Source: UBA5972 sp964600965
Lineage (GTDB): Bacteria > Pseudomonadota > Alphaproteobacteria > Rhodobacterales > Rhodobacteraceae
DNA: 6,873 nucleotides
Assembly (NCBI GenBank): GCA_964600965.1
Contig: CAZRLO010000131.1
Span: 1-6,873, forward strand
Direction: 5' to 3'
Made by a program: the position numbers and the translations under genes. Each line of letters starts with the position of its first letter. Position 1 is the first letter of the stretch. Positions 1-6,362 of the stretch are shown here, one piece after another. The notes beneath the pieces are model-generated. The model did no database searches. It was not told the DNA's origin and saw only the letters and a program-made list of their open reading frames with translations.

Positions 1-1
1 C

Positions 2-211
2 GATCTTTTTTCAGCCGCTCTGAGGGCATTTACTAAGATCGAGGCCGCAGCCGAATTGAACGATCTACGCTTCCCGCCCAGCAACCGGCTGGAAGCCCTG
101 AAAGGCGACCGAACAGGCCAGTATTCCATCCGCATCAACGCGCAATGGCGGGTGTGTTTCAGTTGGACAGAGGGTGGTGCGGAAGATGTGGAGATTGTGG
201 ATTACCACTGA
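2..211 (+). CDS. higB: HigB/RelE-family toxin, 5'-truncated by the window edge
   Basis: This is the C-terminal 69 residues of a type II toxin of the HigB (RelE/ParE superfamily) kind; the start lies left of the window. The frame opens at base 2 and ends with TGA at 209-211. Recognisable family features are the NRLEALKGDR segment followed by YSIRIN, QWRVCF and the ending VEIVDYH, which match the core beta strands of HigB toxins. Full-length members are about 92 residues, so roughly 23 are missing. Family knowledge: these toxins are ribosome-dependent mRNA endonucleases held inactive by HigA. The toxin gene precedes the antitoxin gene, the usual higBA order. The stop codon overlaps the AGGAG ribosome site of higA, which suggests coupled translation. 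Whether the missing N-terminus is intact cannot be seen. Confidence 0.88.
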   Translation, partial: DLFSAALRAFTKIEAAAELNDLRFPPSNRLEALKGDRTGQYSIRINAQWRVCFSWTEGGAEDVEIVDYH

Positions 212-215
212 GGAG
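211..215 (+). promoter_or_regulatory. Shine-Dalgarno site of higA overlapping the higB stop
   Basis: AGGAG starts on the last base of the higB TGA and sits 8 bases before the ATG at 224. It supports the chosen higA start and close translational linkage of toxin and antitoxin. Confidence 0.7.
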
Positions 216-223
216 ACGAAAAT

Positions 224-505
224 ATGATGAAATCCCCATGCCATCCCGGTGAAATTCTGGCCGATGCTTTGCAGGAATTGAACCTTACACCCTATGCGCT
301 TGCGAAAATTTTGGAGATTCCCCGCACGCGGATTGAACGGCTGACCGCACGGAAGACCAGCGTCACGCCAGACACGGCGCTCAGGCTGGCCAAACATTTC
401 GGAACAACGCCGCATTATTGGATGAATATGCAAGTCAACTATGACATTTCCCGCGTAACGGACATCACCGACCTCTCCGGAATTCCCGACTCAACGGCTG
501 CCTGA
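224..505 (+). CDS. higA: HigA-family antitoxin (XRE-type HTH)
   Basis: This 93-residue antitoxin of the HigA/VapI group should neutralise the upstream HigB toxin and, as is usual in the family, repress its own operon. It opens with the typical HPGEIL segment (residues 7-12). A helix-turn-helix lies at about residues 22-45, followed by the family signature TPDTALRLAKHFGTTPHYW (residues 48-66), with the conserved tryptophan at 66. Length fits the family (about 90-100). The ATG at 224 is chosen because AGGAG at 211-215 lies 8 bases upstream. A second ATG at 227 is also possible and changes one residue. Base composition is lower in G+C (about 54% over 241-360, hand count) than cobT just downstream, which fits horizontal arrival of the pair. 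The stop is only 3 bases before the cobT start. Confidence 0.93.
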   Translation: MMKSPCHPGEILADALQELNLTPYALAKILEIPRTRIERLTARKTSVTPDTALRLAKHFGTTPHYWMNMQVNYDISRVTDITDLSGIPDSTAA

Positions 506-508
506 ACC

Positions 509-2389
509 ATGAACAAACCCGCCGACAACCCTGCCGAACCGTTCAAGAAGGCGCTGGCCGAAGCGACCAAGGCGATGGCGAACGAGCCGGAACTGAATGT
601 CGCCTACAGCGTCGATCCGCCGGGACTGGCGCAGGACGTGATGCGCCTGCCGCAGGTGACGCGGCGGATGACCCGGGACGAGGTGTTGCTGGCGCGCGGC
701 ACGGCGGATGCGCTGGCGCTGCGCCTCAGGTTCCACAACGAGGCGACCCACGCCCGATACGCCCCCGAGGGCCAGATGGCGACCGACCTTTACGAGGCGA
801 TGGAAACCGCGCGCTGCGAGGCGATGGGCGCCCGCGCCATGCCCGGCACCGCAGGCAATATCGACGCCAAGATCGGGGCGGAGGCCACGGGGCAGGGTTT
901 CGAACAGATTACCGATGCCGCCCAGGCGCCATTGGCGACGGCCGCGGGCTACCTGATCCGCCATCTGGCTACCGGCCGCGACCTGCCCAAAGGGGCCGAG
1001 AACATCCTGAACCTGTGGCGTGGTTTCATGGAATCCGAGGCCGGCGCGACGCTGGAGAACGTCAATGAATGCCTTGACGATCAGGCCGAATTTTCGCGGA
1101 TGGCCCGTCAGGTGATCGACGATCTCGGCTATGGTGACCAACTGGGCGACGACCCTGATGCCGAAGACGAGGAAAGCGATGAAGAGGCCGAACAGGACCA
1201 GGATGACGAGGCCGAAAACGAAGGCGACGAACCACCCGACGACAGCGACCAGCAGGACGAGGCGCAGGACGACCTGAGTGCCGAGACCGAGGAAAGTCAG
1301 GCACAGGTTTCCATGGAAGATATCGACGACATGGAAATGTCGGACGATGCCGAAATGGCCGATGGCGAGCCGCCGCTCGAACCGCCGCCGCCCCCGCCGC
1401 ATTCCGATGCGGACCCAAATTACAAGGTTTATGACACTGAATTTGACGAGGAAATCCGGGCGGAAGATCTGGCTGAACCGGCAGAGCTTGAACGCTTGCG
1501 TGCCTATCTTGACCAGCAGCTTGAACCCTTGAAAGGTGCGGTCAGTCGGCTTGCCAACAAACTCCAGCGGCGCTTGCAGGCGCAGCAGAACCGCTCGTGG
1601 CTGTTTGATCTGGAAGAAGGCATTCTGGATGCCGGACGCTTGGCGCGCGTCGTCGCGAACCCGACGACGCCGCTCAGTTTCAAGCAGGAGCAGGATACCG
1701 AGTTTCGCGATACCATCGTGACGCTTTTGCTCGATAATTCCGGGTCGATGCGCGGCCGGCCGATTTCCATCGCCGCAATCTGTGCCGACGTGCTGGCGCG
1801 CACGCTGGAACGCTGTCAGGTCAAGGTCGAAATTCTGGGCTTTACCACGCGCGCCTGGAAGGGTGGGCAGAGCCGGGAGAAATGGCTGACCAGCGGGCGC
1901 GCGCAAACCCCCGGACGCCTGAACGACCTCCGACACATCATCTACAAGTCCGCCGACGCGCCATGGCGCCGCGCCAGACCGAATCTGGGACTGATGATGA
2001 AAGAGGGATTGCTGAAGGAAAACATCGACGGCGAGGCGCTGGAATGGGCGCATCGGCGCATGGTTGCACGGCCCGAGGCGCGGCGGATCCTGATGGTGAT
2101 CTCGGACGGCGCGCCGGTCGACGACAGTACGTTGTCGGTCAATTCGGCGAGCTATCTGGAAAAACACCTGCGCGACGTGATCGACATGGTTCAGCGCCGC
2201 CGTGCCGTCGAACTGATCGCCATCGGCATCGGCCACGACGTGACGCGCTATTACGCCCGCGCGGTGACGATCACGGATATCGAGCAACTGGCGGGAGCAA
2301 TCACCGAGCAGCTTGCGGCATTGTTCGACAACGACCCACGCGCACGCGCGCGGTTGAACGGGATCGAAAAGGCGCGGCGCGCCGGGTGA
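509..2389 (+). CDS. cobT: Cobaltochelatase subunit CobT
   Basis: CobT (626 residues) is part of the ATP-dependent CobN-CobS-CobT chelatase that inserts cobalt into hydrogenobyrinic acid a,c-diamide in aerobic cobalamin synthesis, in the cytoplasm. CobS is the AAA+ motor; CobT carries the integrin-I-like module. Visible parts: an N-terminal CobT domain (about 1-210, with ARCEAMGARAMPGT at 101-114); a very acidic linker at 213-287 with 39 Asp/Glu in 75 residues and no Lys/Arg; a proline run at 292-297; a helical stretch (about 324-365); and a C-terminal von Willebrand A domain with the MIDAS motif DNSGS at 409-413 and the later Asp533 in ISDGAP. Length is normal for the family. The ATG at 509 gives the usual N-terminus (KPADNPAEPFKKALAEAT). 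No clear ribosome site precedes it, and higA ends 3 bases upstream, so translation may depend on coupling. cobS is not in the window. Confidence 0.97.
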   Translation: MNKPADNPAEPFKKALAEATKAMANEPELNVAYSVDPPGLAQDVMRLPQVTRRMTRDEVLLARGTADALALRLRFHNEATHARYAPEGQMATDLYEAMETARCEAMGARAMPGTAGNIDAKIGAEATGQGFEQITDAAQAPLATAAGYLIRHLATGRDLPKGAENILNLWRGFMESEAGATLENVNECLDDQAEFSRMARQVIDDLGYGDQLGDDPDAEDEESDEEAEQDQDDEAENEGDEPPDDSDQQDEAQDDLSAETEESQAQVSMEDIDDMEMSDDAEMADGEPPLEPPPPPPHSDADPNYKVYDTEFDEEIRAEDLAEPAELERLRAYLDQQLEPLKGAVSRLANKLQRRLQAQQNRSWLFDLEEGILDAGRLARVVANPTTPLSFKQEQDTEFRDTIVTLLLDNSGSMRGRPISIAAICADVLARTLERCQVKVEILGFTTRAWKGGQSREKWLTSGRAQTPGRLNDLRHIIYKSADAPWRRARPNLGLMMKEGLLKENIDGEALEWAHRRMVARPEARRILMVISDGAPVDDSTLSVNSASYLEKHLRDVIDMVQRRRAVELIAIGIGHDVTRYYARAVTITDIEQLAGAITEQLAALFDNDPRARARLNGIEKARRAG

Positions 2390-2445
2390 TGCGGCCCTTT
2401 GCCGGCATCGGGTCGCCGGTGGCAGCCGGATGACGGGATTTGCAT

Positions 2446-2465
2446 GCCAGTACTCTGGCCTATTT
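2446..2465 (+). terminator. Possible weak terminator after cobT
   Basis: A 5-bp stem GCCAG/CTGGC (2446-2450 with 2455-2459) with loop TACT is followed by CTATTT. It lies 57 bases past the cobT stop. The stem is short and the T tract interrupted, so this is a weak call. Confidence 0.2.
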
Positions 2466-2635
2466 GGTCCGCGCGCCTGGCCCCTTTTGCGCGCGCCGAC
2501 AGCGTTCCCTGATCTCGCCGCTTCTGGGCCGGTGGACATGGGTTATTGCCCTCTGACCGTCGCCCGCGCCGGTTTCAATTCCCGCGGCGAGATTCGCAGT
2601 CGCCACCGATTTCCACGACATTCGTGTGGGTGAAA

Positions 2636-2660
2636 GTTGATATTATGCTTTACTATCAAC
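2636..2660. repeat. Perfect 7-bp inverted repeat in an A+T-rich patch
   Basis: GTTGATA at 2636-2642 is exactly complementary to TATCAAC at 2654-2660, with an 11-base spacer. It sits in a 50-base patch of about 32% G+C, 30 bases before the octamer array. It could be an operator-like dyad for a DNA-binding protein or an RNA hairpin; it lacks the G+C-rich stem and T tract of an intrinsic terminator. Confidence 0.5.
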
Positions 2661-2690
2661 GTATTGCGATGAAATCCGTTCGTCTAGAGG

Positions 2691-2834
2691 GTTAGACGAC
2701 CAGACGGCCAGACGACCAGACGGCCAGACGGCTAATCGGCCAGACGGCCAGTCGGCTATTCGGCCAGTCGGCTAGGCGGCCAGCCGTTCAAACAGCCAGC
2801 CATCTAGCCATCCAGACGTCCAGACAGCCAGACG
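2691..2834. repeat. Tandem array of eighteen 8-bp units, consensus GCCAGACG
   Basis: Reading from 2691 in steps of 8 gives 18 consecutive units with no gaps, ending at 2834. The consensus is GCCAGACG; units at 2707, 2723, 2739 and 2827 match it exactly, and those at 2699, 2715, 2811 differ only in the first base. Middle units vary mainly at positions 3 (C/T), 5, 6 and 7, for example GCCAGTCG and GCTAGGCG; the most divergent is TTCAAACA at 2787. A 16-bp higher order is visible: the pair at 2699-2714 recurs exactly at 2715-2730, and GCCAGTCG-GCTATTCG (2747-2762) recurs as GCCAGTCG-GCTAGGCG (2763-2778). A degenerate extra unit may start at 2683. The array lies between the 3' ends of convergent cobT and the acylase gene. 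A period of 8 is not a multiple of 3 and the array carries no gene. Confidence 0.93.
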
Positions 2835-2912
2835 CGGGGACCGAACCGTTTTTGGATACAGACCACGGGCGTCCGGGGAAGTCCCGCCGGAAAATCCCGG
2901 CGCGGTTTTGGG
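2835..2912. other. Spacer between octamer array and acylase 3' end, with a 6-bp stem-loop
   Basis: CGCCGG at 2885-2890 pairs with CCGGCG at 2897-2902 around AAAATC, followed on the + strand by CGGTTTT. It lies 10 bases past the acylase stop. A T run follows it only in the + direction, so it is a poor intrinsic terminator for the acylase; it may instead act as a transcript-end stem or do nothing. Confidence 0.35.
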
Positions 2913-5384
2913 TCAGTTTCTTTTCGGAGTCAGATGCGAAATGCCGACCGCCGCGGCCCGGGCCACCATCGGGTCCAGCGACATCGGCACATATTCGCCC
3001 CGGCGCCAGAGCTGCGCCAGATCGTCGTAGTGACGCGACAGAAAATGCCCGCTCTGTCCCGTGGAAATGACAAAAACCGAAGCATCCGGATCGGCAAGAT
3101 CATAGACCCCGCGATATCCCGCGCCGTGGACGTTGGCATAAGGATTGCGACCGTGGCCGCGCGTGACGCCGCGCGAAAGGGTGTTGTCGCCGCCGGACGT
3201 GGACTGGCGGATATTCACCAGCCACGCAAGCAGCGGGATCGTGCCCAGAACCTCGTGATCCTGAACCGCCTGATGCGCATTGCCCCACCGCCAGCTTTCC
3301 ACATGGGTTCCGTGATCCTGCACAAGCTGCAAGATGGCCGCATCCAGGGCCTGACGCGCAATTTCGGTGCAGGTCTCGCGTCGCGTCGACTGCGCGACAT
3401 CGCACCAGATTGCGGCGCCGTCCAGATTGCGGAAAACCCGCTCCAGGAACACCGGATCGGGGTGGGCGAAATCGCGGGCCAGCGGGCCAAGTTCGTCCTG
3501 GACCAGCAGCTTTTGCAGTTCCCGCATCCACGCCGCATAAATCAGCGGCTCGGGCATGTGCTCGTTCATCTGCCCGTTCCATTCCGCCAGCAGGCCCAGC
3601 GCGTTCCGGCGCAACGCCTCTTTGGTGCCGGGTTCGGTGACAACATCGGCGAACCACAGATCGCGCGCAATCAGCGGCAGCAGCGCCCGCGCGGAAAACG
3701 AGACCTCGTCCAACTGGGTCTCAATGAAACTGGCCTGGCTATGCACTTCGCGACTGCCCAGCAGTTTTTGCAGCCTTTCGATGCGCTGGGTGTCGCCCCA
3801 GACGTAACTGACATGATTGGGAAAGGGCCGGTCCACGGTCTTGTTGTTGGTGTTGGCCAGAATGCCGCCCGGCGGATTGATGATCCGGGGGTTGTTTTCA
3901 TAGGGCAGATAGCCCTGCCACCGGTTTTGCCGCAGCCAGCCGGGGCTGGGCAGACGGCCGCGGCTTTGATGGCGGGCCGGACGGTCGGGCATCTTGCCAA
4001 CCATTTGAAAAGCAATCGAATCCTTGTCGGCGATGATCAGATTCTGCGCGGGCGTGGTGATCAACCGACCGGCCTCGACCGCCTGAGTGACGTTTTTGGC
4101 CTGCATCAGGCGCAAGGCCCCGGTCATCGACCGGTCCTGTGGGTCAAGCCCGGTCCAGGCCAGCGTGGCCACGTGCCCTTCGGGTGTGATCGCCGCGATG
4201 TCCGGCCTTGTCGCTGGCAGAACCGGGCCGTTGTCGGTCCACTGCAGGACCCGGTTTATTGGGGCGCTGCCCCTGATTTCGATCGTCACTTCGCGTTGGC
4301 GAAACGGCACGAACCCGCCGGGGGTCAGATATTCGCCGGCATCGTCGGGGTTGAGCTTTTCGATGTGAATGTCCTGATCGTCCAGCCAGGCGGACGCAAC
4401 ACCCCAGCCGATATTCTCGCTGCGACCGGCCAGCACGGCGGGCATGCCCGGGATGGTCGCACCGATCACGCTGCCGCCGGCAAGTTCCAGCCGCGCCAGC
4501 ATCCAGATCGACGGTGCCGACAGGTCGGAATGCGGATCATTGGCCAGCAGGGTGCTGCCGGTCGTGGCCCGCATCGGCCCGGCGGCCCAGATATTCGAAG
4601 CCCCGGCCAGCGCCCGTGCGGGCATGGGGTCCAGCGGGTCGGGGGCCGCCACCACCGTCCCGGAGGCGGCAAAGCGCGGCAGACCGGGAAACAACTGCCC
4701 ATAGGCGGGCAGGGCGGTCGAACCCGGCCCCGGCGCATCGGGCAGGATGTCGCCAAGGCGTGCGTCATCCAGCACCAGCGATGCGCGGGCGCGCAAAATC
4801 TCGGCGTTCAGATGGCCGCTCTGACGCAGGCTCATCAGCCGCAGTATCGCCAGCGAATCCGCCGGGCGCCACGGCCGTATCCGGCGCGAGAACAGAAAGA
4901 ACTCAGGCGCGCCGCGTCCCAGCGCGTCGCGGCGCACCACGTTCAGCCACGCATTGACCCCGGCGGCATAGGCGGCAAGCGCCGCTTGCGCGTCGGGGCC
5001 CTGAAACGCCAGCGCGGTCTGGGACAGGGCCAGCAGATCGAGCCTTCGCATGAAATCGTCGATCGGCAGGGTGCGACGCCCGAACAGCTCGGACAAGCGC
5101 CCCTCGGCAGTGCGCCGCAGCATGGTCATCTGCCACAGGCGATCCTGCGCATGGGCAAACCCCAGTCCGAAATAGGCGTCGGGATCATGTTCGGCAAAGA
5201 TATGCGGAATGTCATTGCGGTCGCGCACGATCTCGACCGGGCCGATGATGCCCGAAACCACGTGGTCGCGCCCGTAATCCGGCAGGGATCGGGCCGCCAG
5301 ATACCACGCCAGCCCGAAACCGGCGATCGACAGCGCCGACAAAGCGATAAACAGGCGCAAAAGCCAGCGAAACAGGACGGGCAT
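2913..5384 (-). CDS. Penicillin acylase family protein (peptidase S45, Ntn hydrolase), membrane-anchored
   Basis: An 823-residue member of the S45 family, which hydrolyses amide bonds of acylated substrates after self-cleavage into alpha and beta chains. Residues 4-10 are basic, then a hydrophobic segment at about 11-30 acts as signal or membrane anchor, so the enzyme should work in the periplasm. The alpha-chain core includes PHIFAEHDPDAYFGLGFAHAQDRLW (split at residues 60-84). The self-cleavage site is Gly261-Ala262 before Ser263, the expected catalytic nucleophile (SNIWAAGP). His285 falls at beta-chain position 23, where E. coli penicillin G acylase has Gln and cephalosporin/acyl-homoserine lactone acylases have His. 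A conserved NTNN stretch at 511-514 should supply the catalytic Asn. The C-terminal GQSGHFLSRHYDD (776-788) is typical. The ATG at 5384 is the only start: an in-frame TAA lies 10 codons upstream. The ribosome site is weak (GGA). Substrate is unknown. Confidence 0.93.
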   Translation of the reverse strand: MPVLFRWLLRLFIALSALSIAGFGLAWYLAARSLPDYGRDHVVSGIIGPVEIVRDRNDIPHIFAEHDPDAYFGLGFAHAQDRLWQMTMLRRTAEGRLSELFGRRTLPIDDFMRRLDLLALSQTALAFQGPDAQAALAAYAAGVNAWLNVVRRDALGRGAPEFFLFSRRIRPWRPADSLAILRLMSLRQSGHLNAEILRARASLVLDDARLGDILPDAPGPGSTALPAYGQLFPGLPRFAASGTVVAAPDPLDPMPARALAGASNIWAAGPMRATTGSTLLANDPHSDLSAPSIWMLARLELAGGSVIGATIPGMPAVLAGRSENIGWGVASAWLDDQDIHIEKLNPDDAGEYLTPGGFVPFRQREVTIEIRGSAPINRVLQWTDNGPVLPATRPDIAAITPEGHVATLAWTGLDPQDRSMTGALRLMQAKNVTQAVEAGRLITTPAQNLIIADKDSIAFQMVGKMPDRPARHQSRGRLPSPGWLRQNRWQGYLPYENNPRIINPPGGILANTNNKTVDRPFPNHVSYVWGDTQRIERLQKLLGSREVHSQASFIETQLDEVSFSARALLPLIARDLWFADVVTEPGTKEALRRNALGLLAEWNGQMNEHMPEPLIYAAWMRELQKLLVQDELGPLARDFAHPDPVFLERVFRNLDGAAIWCDVAQSTRRETCTEIARQALDAAILQLVQDHGTHVESWRWGNAHQAVQDHEVLGTIPLLAWLVNIRQSTSGGDNTLSRGVTRGHGRNPYANVHGAGYRGVYDLADPDASVFVISTGQSGHFLSRHYDDLAQLWRRGEYVPMSLDPMVARAAAVGISHLTPKRN

Positions 5385-5457
5385 GGGTTGATCCGAGTTG
5401 ACCCGCGCCTTTTAGCAGGCCAGATGAGGGGAAACAAACGCTTCCGAGGGGGAAATC
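5385..5457. promoter_or_regulatory. Divergent promoter region between acylase and dehydrogenase genes
   Basis: Both flanking genes start outward from this 73-base spacer, so it must carry signals for both unless one is transcribed from within the other. TTGACC at 5398-5403 is a fair -35 for the + gene, but the hexamer 17 bases on (CAGATG) is a poor -10. I cannot name a convincing promoter or operator. Confidence 0.4.
5446..5452 (+). promoter_or_regulatory. Shine-Dalgarno site of the dehydrogenase gene
   Basis: GAGGGGG sits 5 bases before the ATG at 5458 and fixes that start. Confidence 0.7.
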
Positions 5458-6324
5458 ATGGCGAAAACCGCATTTATCGGCCTTGGGGTGATGGGCTATC
5501 CGATGGCCGGTCATCTGGTGGCAAGGGGACACGAGGTCACCGTCTACAACCGCAATACCGCGCGGGCCGACGCGTGGGTGGCGGCGCATGGTGGGGTCGC
5601 CGCCGCAACCCCGGCAGGCGCGGCACGGGGCGCCGAATTCGTCTTTTGCTGCGTTGGCAACGATGATGACCTGCGCGCGGTCACGCTGGGGGACGACGGG
5701 GCATTTGCCGGTATCACGAAAGGCGCGGTTTTCGTGGATCACACCACGGTTTCGGCACAGGTGACGCGGGAACTGGCGGCCGTGGCGGCCTCGGGCGGGT
5801 TTGCCTATGTCGATGCGCCGGTCTCGGGCGGGCAGGCGGGGGCCGAAAACGGCGCGCTGTCGGTCATGTGCGGCGGGGATGCTGCGGCTTTTGACCGGGC
5901 GGAACCCGTGATCGATGCCTATGCCAAGGCCTGTCGCCTGCTGGGGCCAAGCGGGGCCGGGCAGCTTAGCAAGATGGTGAACCAGATCTGCATCGCCGGA
6001 CTGGTCCAGGGGCTGAGCGAAGGTCTGCATTTCGCGCAGAAGGCCGGACTTGATGCCCGCGCCGTCGTCGATGTGATCGCCCATGGCGCGGCGGGTTCGT
6101 GGCAGATGTCGAACCGCTACGAAACCATGCTGGACGACGCGTTCGAACATGGTTTTGCAGTGGACTGGATGCGCAAGGATCTGGGCATTTGCCTTCAGGA
6201 GGCCGACGCCAACGGTGCCAGCCTGCCGGTGACGGCGCTGGTCGATCAGTTTTACAAGGACGTGCAGAACATGGGCGGCGGGCGCTGGGATACGTCAAGC
6301 CTGATCCGGCGACTGACGGCATAG
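5458..6324 (+). CDS. NAD(P)-dependent beta-hydroxyacid dehydrogenase (3-hydroxyisobutyrate dehydrogenase family)
   Basis: A 288-residue oxidoreductase of the family that includes 3-hydroxyisobutyrate dehydrogenase, tartronate semialdehyde reductase and glyoxylate/succinic semialdehyde reductase. The N-terminal Rossmann fold shows GLGVMG at 8-13. After the second beta strand comes NRN (31-33); Arg32 at this place is usually linked to NADP(H) preference, while an acidic residue favours NAD. The substrate-binding DAPVSGG lies at 119-125, the catalytic lysine is Lys172 in GAGQLSKMVNQ (166-176) with Asn175 nearby, and Lys240-Asp241 is the conserved C-terminal pair. All key residues are present and the length is normal. 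The start is supported by GAGGGGG 5 bases upstream. It is transcribed away from the acylase gene, and I see no partner gene that would reveal the substrate, so no gene symbol is given. Confidence 0.93.
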   Translation: MAKTAFIGLGVMGYPMAGHLVARGHEVTVYNRNTARADAWVAAHGGVAAATPAGAARGAEFVFCCVGNDDDLRAVTLGDDGAFAGITKGAVFVDHTTVSAQVTRELAAVAASGGFAYVDAPVSGGQAGAENGALSVMCGGDAAAFDRAEPVIDAYAKACRLLGPSGAGQLSKMVNQICIAGLVQGLSEGLHFAQKAGLDARAVVDVIAHGAAGSWQMSNRYETMLDDAFEHGFAVDWMRKDLGICLQEADANGASLPVTALVDQFYKDVQNMGGGRWDTSSLIRRLTA

Positions 6325-6344
6325 GGTGCGTGTAAAACGCACCC
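6324..6344. terminator. 8-bp stem-loop at the dehydrogenase stop codon
   Basis: GGGTGCGT (6324-6331) pairs with ACGCACCC (6337-6344) around GTAAA, starting on the last base of the TAG stop. No T tract follows on either strand, so it may be a transcript-end stabilising hairpin or a bidirectional terminator between two convergent genes. Confidence 0.5.
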
Positions 6345-6349
6345 CACGG

Positions 6350-6362
6350 GATCGTCGCGATC
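6350..6362. terminator. Small second stem-loop next to the convergent gene ends
   Basis: GATCG (6350-6354) pairs with CGATC (6358-6362) around TCG, overlapping the last base of the minus-strand stop. With only 5 bp and no T tract it is a weak call; it lies 5 bases from the larger stem-loop. Confidence 0.25.

Larger units (their letters stand above)
2390..2690. other. Intergenic stretch after cobT, no convincing gene
   Basis: I see no recognisable gene here. A 14-residue reading frame (2389-2433) overlaps the cobT stop as TGATG. A 67-residue frame (2430-2633) starts in an ATGA overlap with it, but its product is Arg/Pro-rich, has no family resemblance and no ribosome site. A short hairpin GCCAG-TACT-CTGGC at 2446-2459 followed by CTATTT could be a weak cobT terminator. 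The last 60 bases become A+T-rich (16 G/C in 50 bases at 2631-2680), in contrast to the surrounding genes. Confidence 0.5.

Noticed and set aside
2471..2496. GCGCGC repeated around a 12-base loop as a terminator
   Set aside because: No T tract follows on either strand, and short GC palindromes are common in this composition.
491..2539. 682-residue open frame on the minus strand
   Set aside because: It is antisense to cobT and open only because of codon-position G+C bias; the product shows no recognisable motif, while the + strand frame is clearly CobT.
2637..2667. Promoter with -35 TTGATA before the octamer array
   Set aside because: The only -10-like hexamer downstream is at poor spacing (19 bases) and weak, and no gene follows.
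2781..2800. tRNA T-arm-like GTTCAAA
   Set aside because: The flanking bases do not form a 5-bp T stem and no acceptor, D or anticodon arms can be built; it is a diverged octamer unit.
2691..2834. CRISPR array
   Set aside because: Units are 8 bp with no spacers between them and no cas genes nearby; this is a simple tandem repeat.
2934..5666. 910-residue open frame on the + strand
   Set aside because: It is the mirror of the acylase gene and runs on into the dehydrogenase gene; the product is Arg/Gln/Gly-rich without domain features, and the minus-strand frame has a full S45 acylase.
5212..6150. 312-residue open frame on the minus strand
   Set aside because: It spans the start regions of two well-supported divergent genes in a shadow frame and has no family features.
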